Assembly (NCBI RefSeq): GCF_001270265.1
Contig: NZ_LGAP01000004.1
Coordinates: forward strand, 1-64,000
Direction: 5' to 3'
Source of the DNA: Ensifer adhaerens
GTDB taxonomy: Bacteria; Pseudomonadota; Alphaproteobacteria; Rhizobiales; Rhizobiaceae
Length of the DNA: 64,000 bases
The first letter of the stretch is position 1, and every line of letters begins with the position of its first letter. Positions 26,084 through 34,745 of this stretch are shown in pieces. The notes under the pieces were generated by a model that saw only the letters and a list, made by a program, of their open reading frames with translations, searched no databases and was not told where the DNA came from. The position numbers and the translations under genes were made by a program.

Positions 26084-27094
26084 TCAGGCGACACCGGCGC
26101 GAAGCAGGTCGTGAATGTGCAGGATGCCGACGGGAAGCCCGTCGTCGTCGACGAGGAACAGCACTGTCACCTTGTGATCCTGCATGAACTCCATCGCACC
26201 GCTTGCCAAGACATCGCCTCTGATAACGCGGGGATTGCATGACATCACCGCCTCGACCGTCTGCGCAAGCAGGTCGCCCGACATGTGACGACGAAGGTCG
26301 CCGTCGGTGATGACGCCGGCAAGCTTGCCGTCCCCATCGACGATGCCGACGACGCCAAACCCCTTGGAGGACATTTCGATGACAGCTTCGCTCATCGGGC
26401 GACCGACGCTCAAGAGCGGAACCTGTTCGCCGGCATGCGCCAGCTCTCGCACGAGACGCAACTGTGCGCCGAGCTTGCCGCCGGGGTGGAACGTCTTGAA
26501 ATCTTCGGCGGAGAAGCCGCGGCGCTCGAGCAGGGCAATGGCAAGCGCGTCGCCGACCGCAAGCTGCAGCATCGCCGACGTCGTTGGTGCCAACCCATGC
26601 GGACAGGCTTCCTGAACCTTCGGCAGAACGATCGGCACTTCTGAGTTGCGCGCAAGCACGCTGTCGCGGTTGGACGAGATCGAAACGACCGGCACCTTGA
26701 AGCGCTTGGCATAGGTGAGCATGTTGGCGAGTTCCGCCGTCTCGCCCGACCAGGACAAGAGGATCAGCACATCCTGCGACGTGACCATGCCGAGATCGCC
26801 GTGGCTCGCCTCGGTCGGATGGACAAAATAGGCCGACGTCCCTGTCGATGCCATCGTCGCGGCCATCTTGCGACCGATATGGCCGCTCTTGCCGATACCG
26901 GAAACGACAACGCGTCCCTGGCTGTCACCGATGAGTTCGATCGCCTCGACCATGCTTTGCGCAAACGCCGCATCGGCACCGAGATGATCGGCCAGAGCCT
27001 TGATGCCTGCCATCGCCGTCGTCAGCGTTCTGCCGACCGACTCCAATGCGGCAAAACCGCGACGCTCATCTGCTGATGCGTGTCTCAAACCCAT
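26084..27094 (-). CDS. kpsF: Arabinose-5-phosphate isomerase KpsF/KdsD
   Basis: A 336-residue enzyme converting D-ribulose-5-phosphate to D-arabinose-5-phosphate, the first step of Kdo synthesis. The SIS domain is visible ('VVVSGIGKSGHIGRKMAATM', 'HPTEASHGDLGM', 'LLSWSGETAEL'), followed by 'FHPGGKLG' and two CBS domains ('VGIVDGDGKLAGVITDGDLRR', 'VTVLFLVDDDGLPVGILHIHDLL'). The start at 27094 fits family length; a longer open frame reaches 27295 but overlaps the Rrf2 gene and codes for low-complexity sequence. As a capsule-locus copy it probably raises Kdo supply for K-antigen, in addition to the housekeeping enzyme expected elsewhere. Confidence 0.95.
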   Translation of the reverse strand: MGLRHASADERRGFAALESVGRTLTTAMAGIKALADHLGADAAFAQSMVEAIELIGDSQGRVVVSGIGKSGHIGRKMAATMASTGTSAYFVHPTEASHGDLGMVTSQDVLILLSWSGETAELANMLTYAKRFKVPVVSISSNRDSVLARNSEVPIVLPKVQEACPHGLAPTTSAMLQLAVGDALAIALLERRGFSAEDFKTFHPGGKLGAQLRLVRELAHAGEQVPLLSVGRPMSEAVIEMSSKGFGVVGIVDGDGKLAGVITDGDLRRHMSGDLLAQTVEAVMSCNPRVIRGDVLASGAMEFMQDHKVTVLFLVDDDGLPVGILHIHDLLRAGVA

Positions 27095-27239
27095 AGTGTT
27101 TCCATTCCCGCGAAGACGTTTGCGCCGGCTAGAAGCGGCGTTGCTCTGACCCATTGCAGGCAGATAGGCGCTTTTTGTTGGCAAACCAAGCCAAAGCCAT
27201 CGAGTTTCGGCAGGAAATCCCGCAAAGACGACGTTTTCG

Positions 27240-27695
27240 TCAGCCGACGCGCTTTTCTTCCGGCGCTTCGAGCGGCATCGACTTGTCGGCCGCAAACTCT
27301 TCGAGCGTCATGGAGTCCAGTATCGAGGCAACCGCATCGCGCACGGTGGTCATCGACACGCGGACCTGACAGGTCTCGGGATCATTGCAGTCCTCACAGA
27401 CCTCGTAGGCCGTGCGGCTGGCGCAGCGGATCGGCGCGAGCGGACCGTCAAGCGTGCGGATGACATGGCCGATGCGGATCTCGGCTGCCGGGCGCGACAG
27501 CGAGTAGCCGCCGCCCGGTCCCTTTTTCGAGCGCAGCATGCCGGCATTGCGCAATTCGAGCAGGATCGTGTCCAGGAATTTTTTCGGGATATTGTTGCGC
27601 TGCGCGATCTCGGTGATGAAAGCCGTCTCTCCCGGCTCCAGTCGAGCGAGGTCGACGAGAGCCTTCAATCCGTACTTTCCCTTCTTCGTCAGCAT
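27240..27695 (-). CDS. Rrf2-family transcriptional regulator with Cys cluster
   Basis: A 151-residue winged-helix repressor of the Rrf2 (IscR/CymR/NsrR) type. The N-terminal 'KYGLKALVDLARLEPGE' and wing 'KKGPGGGYSLSRPAAEI' are diagnostic. A cysteine group follows, 'IRCASR...CEDCNDPETC', a pattern able to hold an iron-sulfur cluster, so redox or iron sensing is likely. It is not the rhizobial iron regulator RirA, whose N-terminus differs. It lies upstream of kpsF on the same strand with a 145-bp gap, so co-transcription with capsule genes is possible but not evident. Its targets are unknown. Confidence 0.9.
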   Translation of the reverse strand: MLTKKGKYGLKALVDLARLEPGETAFITEIAQRNNIPKKFLDTILLELRNAGMLRSKKGPGGGYSLSRPAAEIRIGHVIRTLDGPLAPIRCASRTAYEVCEDCNDPETCQVRVSMTTVRDAVASILDSMTLEEFAADKSMPLEAPEEKRVG

Positions 27696-27868
27696 CCCGG
27701 CAAGCTTTCCCTGCGGTTCCCTTGAAGAACGGGAATCATCCGCGCAAACGCAATCTTAGTTTGGCATAGCACAAGAAACGTGCGGCCAATACACAATTGT
27801 CGCGCGGAATCAGCGCAAAACTTGGTCTTTGGGTATGCTCTGAATGCGGGGGACGGCCGCGCTCGGCA

Positions 27869-28081
27869 TTATGCCGCGGCCGCACCACCATGGCGTTCCG
27901 CGGGCACTGCCTGGCGCGCGAGCAGATGGCGAATTGCCGCGCGCGCTTCGTCAGCCGACCGGAACCGCTGCGCGTCCAGATCCCAGACATGGTACTTGAC
28001 TGCCAGGAACTTGAAACGGCCTTCGTCCGGGACGACGACCCCGACGGCTTCGCCGCCATATTCGATAACCTGCTTGCTCAT
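27869..28081 (-). CDS. Conserved hypothetical protein, 70 residues
   Basis: A small soluble protein starting 'MSKQVIEYGGEAVGVVVPDE' with a compact beta-rich N-terminal half and a helical, Ala/Arg-rich end ('DEARAAIRHLLARQ'). GGAAGGAG lies about 9 bases upstream of the ATG, a strong ribosome-binding site. I know such proteins only as uncharacterised rhizobial ORFs. It lies 77 bases after a 31-codon ORF with an equally strong site on the same strand, and both may share a structured leader and promoter at 28276-28372. Confidence 0.75.
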   Translation of the reverse strand: MSKQVIEYGGEAVGVVVPDEGRFKFLAVKYHVWDLDAQRFRSADEARAAIRHLLARQAVPAERHGGAAAA

Positions 28082-28158
28082 GCAAATAACGCTCCTTCCA
28101 CACCCGGAGGCGCGGACATTTCAATTTCGGCAAAGGATGAATTTCGAGAGTTCGAGGA

Positions 28159-28254
28159 TCACATTCGGCAGAGGCGAATGAGACGTTTCTTCACTGTTGC
28201 ACGACAATGGGAACGCGTGCCGAAGAAGGCGGCGGTCGAGACGGTTTCGGACAT
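28159..28254 (-). CDS. 31-codon small ORF with strong ribosome-binding site
   Basis: ATG at 28254 is preceded by CAAAGGAG six bases upstream, close to a perfect Shine-Dalgarno sequence, and the frame runs 31 codons to TGA at 28159. The peptide begins 'MSETVSTAAFFGTRSH' and its C-terminal half is strongly basic ('KKRLIRLC'). I do not recognise it. It may be a leader peptide controlling the 70-residue gene downstream or a small protein in its own right. Translation is inferred from the site alone. Confidence 0.45.
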   Translation of the reverse strand: MSETVSTAAFFGTRSHCRATVKKRLIRLCRM

Positions 28255-28275
28255 GTCACACTCCTTTGGCTAGGT

Positions 28276-28330
28276 CCGGCATCGCAATGCCGGAGCGGTT
28301 CATGAACAACCGTGAGGCGGACTCGTCCGC
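28276..28330 (-). promoter_or_regulatory. Three-hairpin 5' leader
   Basis: Read on the minus strand, three consecutive stems are seen: GCGGAC/GTCCGC (28317-28330, 2-nt loop), CGGTT/AACCG with GTTCATGAAC inside (about 28294-28312), and CCGGCAT/ATGCCGG (28276-28293, 4-nt loop). They end 22 bases before the start of the 31-codon ORF, i.e. just before its ribosome-binding site, so they could control its access or be part of a small RNA. Confidence 0.5.
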
Positions 28331-28343
28331 GTCACAGAGCTGC

Positions 28344-28372
28344 AAACTAGAATAATCTACCAATTCCGTCAA
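28344..28372 (-). promoter_or_regulatory. Candidate sigma-70 promoter
   Basis: On the minus strand TTGACG (28372-28367) is followed after exactly 17 bases by TAGTTT (28349-28344), a fair match to the rhizobial CTTGAC-N17-CTATAT type. It sits just upstream of the three-hairpin leader. TAGAATAATCTA overlaps the spacer and could be an operator half-palindrome. Confidence 0.4.
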
Positions 28373-28533
28373 TTAAAAAGATGATGAGGCGAAAAATATT
28401 TCTTCACCCACCAAATTTTAGGGGTCCGAATGCAAAATCCGTTTTCCCGATCCGAAACCGGAGGCCCTCACTATCTAGGAAGCGAAGAATCAACCTGCAA
28501 GGTACGGGTGAGATAAAGACAGCACTTTCGGAC

Positions 28534-28562
28534 AAAAAAGGGGCGGCCCGCCGGACCGCCCC
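28534..28562 (-). terminator. Terminator downstream of secDF
   Basis: GGGGCGGTCCGGCGGGCCGCCCC followed by TTTTTT on the minus strand, 140 bases beyond the secDF stop codon. Confidence 0.85.
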
Positions 28563-28642
28563 TTCACGTTTTGTATCCTCTGAGCGGGATGAGGAAAGTG
28601 TGCGCGTTTTCCGCCCACATCCCGCTTTAACTTTTAAGGATC

Positions 28643-28690
28643 GATCACTTGTATAATTCTGGGTCGGTTCGACCCAGAATTATCGTGATC
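28643..28690. other. Very long hairpin directly behind secDF
   Basis: ATAATTCTGGGTCG (28653-28666) and its exact complement (28670-28683) form a 14-bp stem with a 3-nt loop, and GATCAC/GTGATC extend it outside. It starts 12 bases beyond the secDF stop and has no T-run, so it is more like an mRNA 3'-end stabiliser or a binding site than a terminator; the true terminator is at 28534. Confidence 0.7.
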
Positions 28691-28701
28691 GGGCCCGGAT
28701 G

Positions 28702-31236
28702 TCAGGCAGCGGGCGCGCCCGGCTGCGTGGTGCCGGTGCGGGTCGCCTCGCGATCCTTCCACCAGCGATTGAGGAACAGCAGGATCGGGCCGCCGATGTA
28801 GATCGACGACGTCGTCGCGACGATAACGCCGAAGATCATCGGCCAGGCGAAGCTCTTGACGGCATCGCCGCCCCAGATCGCCATCGGCACCAGCGACAGC
28901 GCGGTGGCCATCGAGGTGAAGATGCATCGCGCGATCACCTGGTTGATGCTCATGTCGATGAGATCGGAGAACGGCATCGACTTGTACTTGCGCAGGTTCT
29001 CTCGCATGCGGTCGTAGACCACGACCTTGTCGTTGACCGAATAACCGATCATCGTCAGCAGCGCGGCGATGGCCGTCAAGTTGAAGTCGATGCCGGTGAG
29101 CGCGAAGAAGCCGATCGTCTTGGTGATGTCGAGCAGCAGGACCGCGATCGCACCGACGGCGAAGTGCCATTCGAAGCGGAACCAGATGTAGAGCAGGATC
29201 GCCACCATCGCGAGGCCGACAGCGAGGAAGCCCGAACGCGCCAGTTCCGTGCTGATCGTCGGGCCGACGACTTCCGTCCGCTCGAAGGTCACGTCAGGAA
29301 TGGTCTGAACGGCTGCATCCTTGATCTTGTTCAGGGCAACCGTCTGCTCCTGTTCACCGCCGGGCTGGCGCTGAACGCGGATCAGGACCGACTTGTCCTG
29401 GCCGAATTCCTGCAGGGCCACTTCACCGATATTGAGCGACTCCAGGCCATGGCGCAGAGCCGGCAGATCGAGCGTCTGCTTGGACGTCGCTTCCACCTGG
29501 ATACCGCCGACGAAGTCGATGCCGTAGTTGAGGCCGGGCGTGAAGAACAACACGACCGAGCCGATCGACAGGAAGGCAGACATGCCGATGGCAACGAAAC
29601 GCCCCTTCATGAAGGAGAAGGACGGCAGGTGCGGGACACGTCCGAAGAGCGAGGGTATCTCGAGCTTCTTCATCTTCCGGCGGATGACGACTTCGCGCAT
29701 GATCAGGCGCACGACGGTAACCGACGTGAACATCGAGATGATGATGCCGAGCATCATCGTGACCGCGAAGCCCTTGACCGGTCCGGAGCCGAACGCGAAC
29801 AGGAGCACGGTGCCCGAGAGCGTGGTGACGTTGGAGTCGATGATCGTCGCATAGGCTTTGTTGAAGCCGATATCGAGCGCCTTCATGGCGCCGGCACCGC
29901 CCTCGGTTTCTTCACGAATACGGGCATTGATCAGAATGTTGGCGTCCACCGCCATGCCGATGCCGAGAATGATACCGGCGATGCCGGGAAGCGTCAGCGT
30001 GGAGCCGATCATGCCAAGCACACCGATCGTCATGATCGTGTGCAGCACAAGGCCGACATTGGCGATCATACCCCAGGCGCCGTAGAGCACGACCATGAGG
30101 GCGACGACGAGGCCGAAGCCGGCAAGGCCGGTGAAGATGCCCATGCGGATCGAATCGCTACCGAGATTCGGGCCAACCGAGCGTTCTTCGATCACGGTCA
30201 GCGGGGCCGGCAGAGCGCCCGAGCGAAGCAGTGCCGAAAGGACGGTTGCCGATTCGGCCGTGAAGTTGCCACTGATCTGGCCGCGGCCGCCAATGATCGG
30301 TTCGTTGATGACTGGGGCAGTCAACACCTTGCCGTCGAGCACGATGGCGAAGGGTCGGCCGACGTTGTCGCGGGTAATCTCGGCAAACTGTCGGGCGCCG
30401 AGCGAATCGAAGGTAAAATCCACGATTGGCTGGTTCGTCCGTTGGTCGAAACCAACCTTGGCGTCCTGAAGTCGTTCGCCGGAAAGCGCGACACGGCTTT
30501 CCACCGGATAGCGGTTGTTGTCGTTGGCGCCAGGCAGGATATCAACGCCGCGCGGCGGGGGCTGGGTCACGTCCACGGTCTGATCGAGCATGTGGAAGCT
30601 CATCTGGGCCGTCGAGCCGAGAAGTTGGCGCAGATGTGTCGGATCCTGGAGACCCGGGAGCTGGACGAGGATGCGGTTTGCGCCGATGCGCTGGATCAAC
30701 GGTTCGGCAACGCCGACGGTATCGACGCGCCGGCGGATGATCTCGAGGCTCTGCTCGACCGCCTTGGTCATGCGGTCGGCGATGCCTGCCTCCGTCAGTG
30801 CGACCGTGATGACATCGCCGTTCGTCGCGACCTCGATCTCAGGAGCGGAACCGCCGAAACCGATCGCGCTGACCGGCGTTGCCAGCTCCTGCAGTTTCGG
30901 CTGGGCCTTTTCCCGATCGGCCGGATCCGTAAGCGTCACGGTGATGGCGTCGCCGCTGACGCGCGCCGATGAGGCAGATACGCGTTCGGTGCGAAGGACC
31001 CGGCGGACGTCGTCGAGGAGCGAGTTCAGTCTGGCCTTGCGCAGCCCATCCCCGTCGACTTCCAGGACGAGATGCGAGCCGCCGCGCAGGTCGAGACCGA
31101 GGGTGACGGGCTTAACCGGCAGCCAGGCCCCGATTTGTTCGCGTTGCGCCGGCGAGAGCGCGTTTGGTAGCGCCGCTATGCATCCGAAGAGGATGACGGC
31201 GACATAGGCGAAAATCGCCCATTTTGATGTACGCAT
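28702..31236 (-). CDS. secDF: SecDF fusion, protein translocase accessory subunit
   Basis: An 844-residue single-chain SecD-SecF protein that uses the proton gradient to help SecYEG export proteins. The SecD half starts with the membrane helix 'FAYVAVILFGCIAALPN' and contains 'PVTLGLDLRGGSHLVLEV', the large periplasmic domain, and 'GMAVDANILINARIREE' (RND core). The SecF half begins near 'HLPSFSFMKGRFVAIGM' and has 'YGIDFVGGIQVE' and 'YSVNDKVVVYDRMREN'. Twelve membrane segments are expected. Fusion of the two is usual in Rhizobiales. ATG at 31236 fits the family start; an in-frame TTG at 31269 is less likely. A small membrane-anchored protein gene lies upstream. Confidence 0.96.
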   Translation of the reverse strand: MRTSKWAIFAYVAVILFGCIAALPNALSPAQREQIGAWLPVKPVTLGLDLRGGSHLVLEVDGDGLRKARLNSLLDDVRRVLRTERVSASSARVSGDAITVTLTDPADREKAQPKLQELATPVSAIGFGGSAPEIEVATNGDVITVALTEAGIADRMTKAVEQSLEIIRRRVDTVGVAEPLIQRIGANRILVQLPGLQDPTHLRQLLGSTAQMSFHMLDQTVDVTQPPPRGVDILPGANDNNRYPVESRVALSGERLQDAKVGFDQRTNQPIVDFTFDSLGARQFAEITRDNVGRPFAIVLDGKVLTAPVINEPIIGGRGQISGNFTAESATVLSALLRSGALPAPLTVIEERSVGPNLGSDSIRMGIFTGLAGFGLVVALMVVLYGAWGMIANVGLVLHTIMTIGVLGMIGSTLTLPGIAGIILGIGMAVDANILINARIREETEGGAGAMKALDIGFNKAYATIIDSNVTTLSGTVLLFAFGSGPVKGFAVTMMLGIIISMFTSVTVVRLIMREVVIRRKMKKLEIPSLFGRVPHLPSFSFMKGRFVAIGMSAFLSIGSVVLFFTPGLNYGIDFVGGIQVEATSKQTLDLPALRHGLESLNIGEVALQEFGQDKSVLIRVQRQPGGEQEQTVALNKIKDAAVQTIPDVTFERTEVVGPTISTELARSGFLAVGLAMVAILLYIWFRFEWHFAVGAIAVLLLDITKTIGFFALTGIDFNLTAIAALLTMIGYSVNDKVVVYDRMRENLRKYKSMPFSDLIDMSINQVIARCIFTSMATALSLVPMAIWGGDAVKSFAWPMIFGVIVATTSSIYIGGPILLFLNRWWKDREATRTGTTQPGAPAA

Positions 31237-31348
31237 GTTGTGGTTCCAAGAGAGCCTGTGCGGGCGCAAGGCGCGTCGTCAGGACTTTGTTTCATCAAGG
31301 GCATGAACGCGATTGCAGCGATCATCATGCCCGAATATCGGCAATCGC

Positions 31349-31762
31349 TCAGGCGCGCGGGGGTGCGCGGATTTGCAGGCCGCGGTTCGACAAACCGACG
31401 GCGAAGGGGGTATGGCCGGAAGCAAGGTCTTCGCCGGATGGCTCGAAGGGCAGCAATAGGGCTGACGAAAGCAGCATCGGCGCCGCGCCGTCACCGGTCG
31501 CGGATTTGGCATCCTTGCGTTCGGCGGTGAAGCGCAGATCCGACACCGGCGTGGCACGCGATATCTGGCGCGCGGCGGGGTGGTCTGAAGGAGCGGTATC
31601 GGTCGAGGAGAAGTTGCCCGCCTGCTGTTCGGCTGAAAGACGCGAGGAAAAGCCCTGCCCGACGACGATCAGCTGCATGGCCAGGGAGGCACAGAACAGC
31701 CACAGCACGGCGAATAGCCGGCCGGCAAACCTGCCTCTGTTGCCACCACACACTGGGTCCAT
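31349..31762 (-). CDS. Hypothetical single-pass membrane protein
   Basis: About 137 residues from the ATG at 31762, with one hydrophobic helix near the start ('LFAVLWLFCASLAMQLIVVG') and then a polar, low-complexity periplasmic part. I recognise no domain. It is on the same strand as secDF, 112 bp upstream of it. Codon use looks like that of neighbouring genes, but conservation cannot be judged, so this may or may not be a real gene. Confidence 0.5.
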   Translation of the reverse strand: MDPVCGGNRGRFAGRLFAVLWLFCASLAMQLIVVGQGFSSRLSAEQQAGNFSSTDTAPSDHPAARQISRATPVSDLRFTAERKDAKSATGDGAAPMLLSSALLLPFEPSGEDLASGHTPFAVGLSNRGLQIRAPPRA

Positions 31763-31933
31763 TCGGGACGCCGCCCCTTCCTCGGCGCTTGGCGCCTGAA
31801 AGTTCAATTCAGCCGGAATGCAACAAATCTAGCCGAAGAACATGGCCGGAATCGAGCACGAGGCGCTCTTAACACCATTGCGGGCGCGAAATGTCAAATT
31901 CCGCGCCGCTCGAAGGGTGTCATGGTCTGTAGT

Positions 31934-33541
31934 CTACGCGGTTGCGCCGTTGGTTCTGATCTGGTGAATCTCGATCAAAGACGGTCCGTTCCGCGCACCG
32001 GCATCCGCCAGCGCCCGCGGGAGGTCTGCGACCGACGCCAGCCTTTCCGCCTCGATGCCATAGGCCTTGGCGGCGAGGATGAAGTCCGGCGCCGAGGGTC
32101 TGACACCCTCGGGCGTCACACCGGAATCGATCATGTAGGACTCGATTTCCTGGTAGCCGTCATTGTTCCACACGAGAAAAATCACCCGAGCCTGAACGTC
32201 GACGGCCGAACCGATTTCGGCAAGCGAGAACTGGAAGCCACCGTCGCCGACAAGGCAGACGACGGGTCGCGACGGGTCGGCCACGGCAGCACCGACGGCG
32301 GCCGGCGGCGCGTAACCCAACGCCCCATAGCCGGTCGCCGAATTGAACCAGCTGCGCTGGCGCGGCGCGTCGCAATAGAGGTTGCCGGCATAGACGGCCT
32401 GGGTGGAATCGCCGACGATCGTGCAGTCCGGCAGCGCCTTGTAGACCGCATCGACCACGGCAATCTCGGCCCGGATCTTGGCCGTCAGTTCCTTCAGCGC
32501 CGCTTTCCGTGCCACCTCGGCGCGGGCTGCCCCATCCTTTGGCGCATGTCCCGGCAGGAAAGCCAGAATGCCAGCTGTTGCCGTCTTGGCACCGGACAGG
32601 ATCGAAAGCGACGCATGCGGACCGCGGGCCAGCTGCGCCGCATCGATATCGGTACGGATCAGGTTGCGCAGCGCCGGAAACCCGCCATCGGCATACATGT
32701 CGTAGTCGGTCTGCCCCATCTCCGTGCCGAGCGCCAGCACGAGGTCCGCCTCCTTGAGCAACGATCGCACCGCCTTGAGGCTCGGGCTTGCGGGAACGCG
32801 CAGCGGACTGCCGGCCAGCATGCCGCGCGCATTGACCGTGGTGACAACAGGTGCGCCGATCTGTTCGGCAAGCGCCCTGACCTCCGCCTCGGCGGTGAGC
32901 GCGCCGCCACCGCAGATGATGACGGGACGGGTCGCATCGGCGCACAGGATGGCTGCGCGTTGTAGCGTCTCGCTGTCGGAGCGCGGACGCGTCGCGGCGG
33001 CCGAGCGAATCGTCTTCGGCTCGATCCGCGCCGCCATGACATCCGTCGGGATTTCGATATGCACCGGCCCCGGCCGACCGGACAACAGCACCGAGAAGGC
33101 CCGGTCGACGACAAAGGGCAGATCGTCCGGATTGAGCAAGGTATGCGAATAAAGCGCCAGCGTTTTAATCATGCCGTGCTGGTCGGGAAGCTCATGCAGC
33201 AGCCCGCGGCCGTGGCCGAGCGAATCGCGACGATTGACGCCCGAAATCACCAGCATCGGGATCGAATCCTGCCGGGCTTGCGCCATAGCGGTGATGGTGT
33301 TGGTCAAACCCGGTCCGGTAATGACAAGGGCGACGCCTGGCTTGCCGCTGACGCGGGCATAGCCATCGGCCATGAAGCCGGCGCCCTGTTCATGCCGGGG
33401 GGTGACGTGGCGGATCTTCGACGCGGCCAGGCCGCGATAGAGCTCGACCGTATGAACGCCCGGAATACCGAAGACCACCTCGACGCCATTGGCCTCGAGC
33501 AGATCGACCAGGGCTTCGCCTACCGTTTTCGTCGTCGTCAT
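31934..33541 (-). CDS. aruI: TPP-dependent 2-ketoarginine (5-guanidino-2-oxopentanoate) decarboxylase, AruI-like
   Basis: A 535-residue enzyme of the acetolactate synthase/benzoylformate decarboxylase fold. The catalytic Glu51 is in 'PRHEQGAGFMADGYAR', and the TPP motif is 'VGDGGFQFS' with 'VWNND' about 25 residues later. In Pseudomonas AruI decarboxylates 2-ketoarginine to 4-guanidinobutyraldehyde in the arginine transaminase pathway. The identification here depends strongly on context: the ATG overlaps the stop of an AruH-like transaminase by four bases (ATGA). A simple acetolactate synthase large subunit is less likely because no small subunit is present. The next enzymes (aldehyde dehydrogenase, guanidinobutyrase) are not in the window. 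Confidence 0.8.
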   Translation of the reverse strand: MTTTKTVGEALVDLLEANGVEVVFGIPGVHTVELYRGLAASKIRHVTPRHEQGAGFMADGYARVSGKPGVALVITGPGLTNTITAMAQARQDSIPMLVISGVNRRDSLGHGRGLLHELPDQHGMIKTLALYSHTLLNPDDLPFVVDRAFSVLLSGRPGPVHIEIPTDVMAARIEPKTIRSAAATRPRSDSETLQRAAILCADATRPVIICGGGALTAEAEVRALAEQIGAPVVTTVNARGMLAGSPLRVPASPSLKAVRSLLKEADLVLALGTEMGQTDYDMYADGGFPALRNLIRTDIDAAQLARGPHASLSILSGAKTATAGILAFLPGHAPKDGAARAEVARKAALKELTAKIRAEIAVVDAVYKALPDCTIVGDSTQAVYAGNLYCDAPRQRSWFNSATGYGALGYAPPAAVGAAVADPSRPVVCLVGDGGFQFSLAEIGSAVDVQARVIFLVWNNDGYQEIESYMIDSGVTPEGVRPSAPDFILAAKAYGIEAERLASVADLPRALADAGARNGPSLIEIHQIRTNGATA

Positions 33542-34728
33542 GCGCGGCGCTCCTGACGCAGTGTGGCGCGCTCGGCAAGGGCGGTAATGCGACGGCAAGC
33601 CTCATCGATGTCCTTGTCGGGCACGGTCAGGCTGACGCGCAGGAAGTTCTGCGCCTCACCGCCGAAGGAAGATCCGGGCATCACCGCAACCCCTTCCTCT
33701 TCCAGCAAGGCCCAGGCGAAGGCTTCGCCGCTCATGCCCGTTGCCGACACGTCGATCAGCGTGAACATGCCCGCCTCCGGCGGCAAGACCAAAATGCCGG
33801 GCGCATCGGCGAGGCCATCGACGACGCGGCGCGAGCGGGACTTATAGCTCTCACGCATCCGCCGCGCCGTATCGATCTCGTGCGTCAGCGCGTAAGCCGT
33901 CATGTCGGCGATGAACGGCTGTACGCCGAAAAGCATGGTTTCAGACACCGGCAGCAGCCGGCTGGTGAATTCCGCCGGCCCGACGGCCCAGCCGCTGCGG
34001 AAACCCGGTGCGGCATGCGACTTGGAGATCGACGAGACGACGATGGTGCGCTCGGCCAGATCCGGATTGTCGAACGGCGAGGCGAACACGGCGTCGAACA
34101 CCAGTTCTTCATAGACCTCGTCGCAAATGATCCAGAGGTCGTGGCGGCGTGCAACCTCGCCGATCTCGGCGATCTCGGCCGCCGTGAGTACGGCGCCGGT
34201 CGGATTGTGCGGCGTATTCAGCAGCAGCACCCGGCATTCCGGCGTGATCGCCTTTTCGATATCAGCGGCCTGCATATGAAAACCGAACTCCGGCTTCAGC
34301 GGCACCAGCACGTGATGGGCACCTGTCGACTGGATGACGCCCTCATAGGTGGCGTAGAGCGGATCGCCGACGAGAACGGCATCGCCGGCCTCGACAAGGC
34401 CCAGCATGACGCCGAAAAGCGCCGTCTGTGTGCCGGGAAAGCACATGACATTTTCGGTGGTCACGTCGGCGCGGCGACGGCGGTACTTCTCGACGAGCGC
34501 TGCCACGACCGCATGCTCACCGCGACCGTTGGAATAACGATAACGGCCGGCGTTCATGGCGCGCTGGCATTCGTCGAGCAGAGCGCGGTCTGGCGGCACG
34601 TCGGGCTCGCCGATGGTCAACTCGATGATATCGGCACCACCCGCTTTCAACTGGCGCGCACGGATGTGCAGCGACCATTTTCCCGAACCGAGATCTGCGA
34701 GACGTTCGGTGATCGACGCATAGCGCAT
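33538..34728 (-). CDS. aruH: Arginine:pyruvate transaminase-like aminotransferase, AruH-like
   Basis: A 396-residue fold-type I PLP aminotransferase (class I/II). Family motifs include 'IELTIGEPDVPPDRALL', 'LLNTPHNPTGAVLT', 'WIICDEVYEELVF' and the PLP-lysine loop 'SSISKSHAAPGFRSGW'. Paired with the AruI-like decarboxylase it would convert arginine plus pyruvate to 2-ketoarginine and alanine. The tetR stop overlaps an ATG at 34749 (ATGA), but GGGAG lies eight bases before the ATG at 34728, which is preferred. Other basic amino acids are possible substrates. Confidence 0.82.
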   Translation of the reverse strand: MRYASITERLADLGSGKWSLHIRARQLKAGGADIIELTIGEPDVPPDRALLDECQRAMNAGRYRYSNGRGEHAVVAALVEKYRRRRADVTTENVMCFPGTQTALFGVMLGLVEAGDAVLVGDPLYATYEGVIQSTGAHHVLVPLKPEFGFHMQAADIEKAITPECRVLLLNTPHNPTGAVLTAAEIAEIGEVARRHDLWIICDEVYEELVFDAVFASPFDNPDLAERTIVVSSISKSHAAPGFRSGWAVGPAEFTSRLLPVSETMLFGVQPFIADMTAYALTHEIDTARRMRESYKSRSRRVVDGLADAPGILVLPPEAGMFTLIDVSATGMSGEAFAWALLEEEGVAVMPGSSFGGEAQNFLRVSLTVPDKDIDEACRRITALAERATLRQERRA

Positions 34729-34745
34729 GGTGTTTTCTCCCGTTT

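Noticed and set aside
28699-30972. A 757-codon open frame antisense to secDF
   Set aside because: Asp/Arg/His-rich shadow with no recognisable motif, fully inside a conserved gene.
31934-33541. Acetolactate synthase large subunit (ilvB/ilvG)
   Set aside because: No small subunit follows, and the coupled aminotransferase and amino-acid transporter context fits AruI better.
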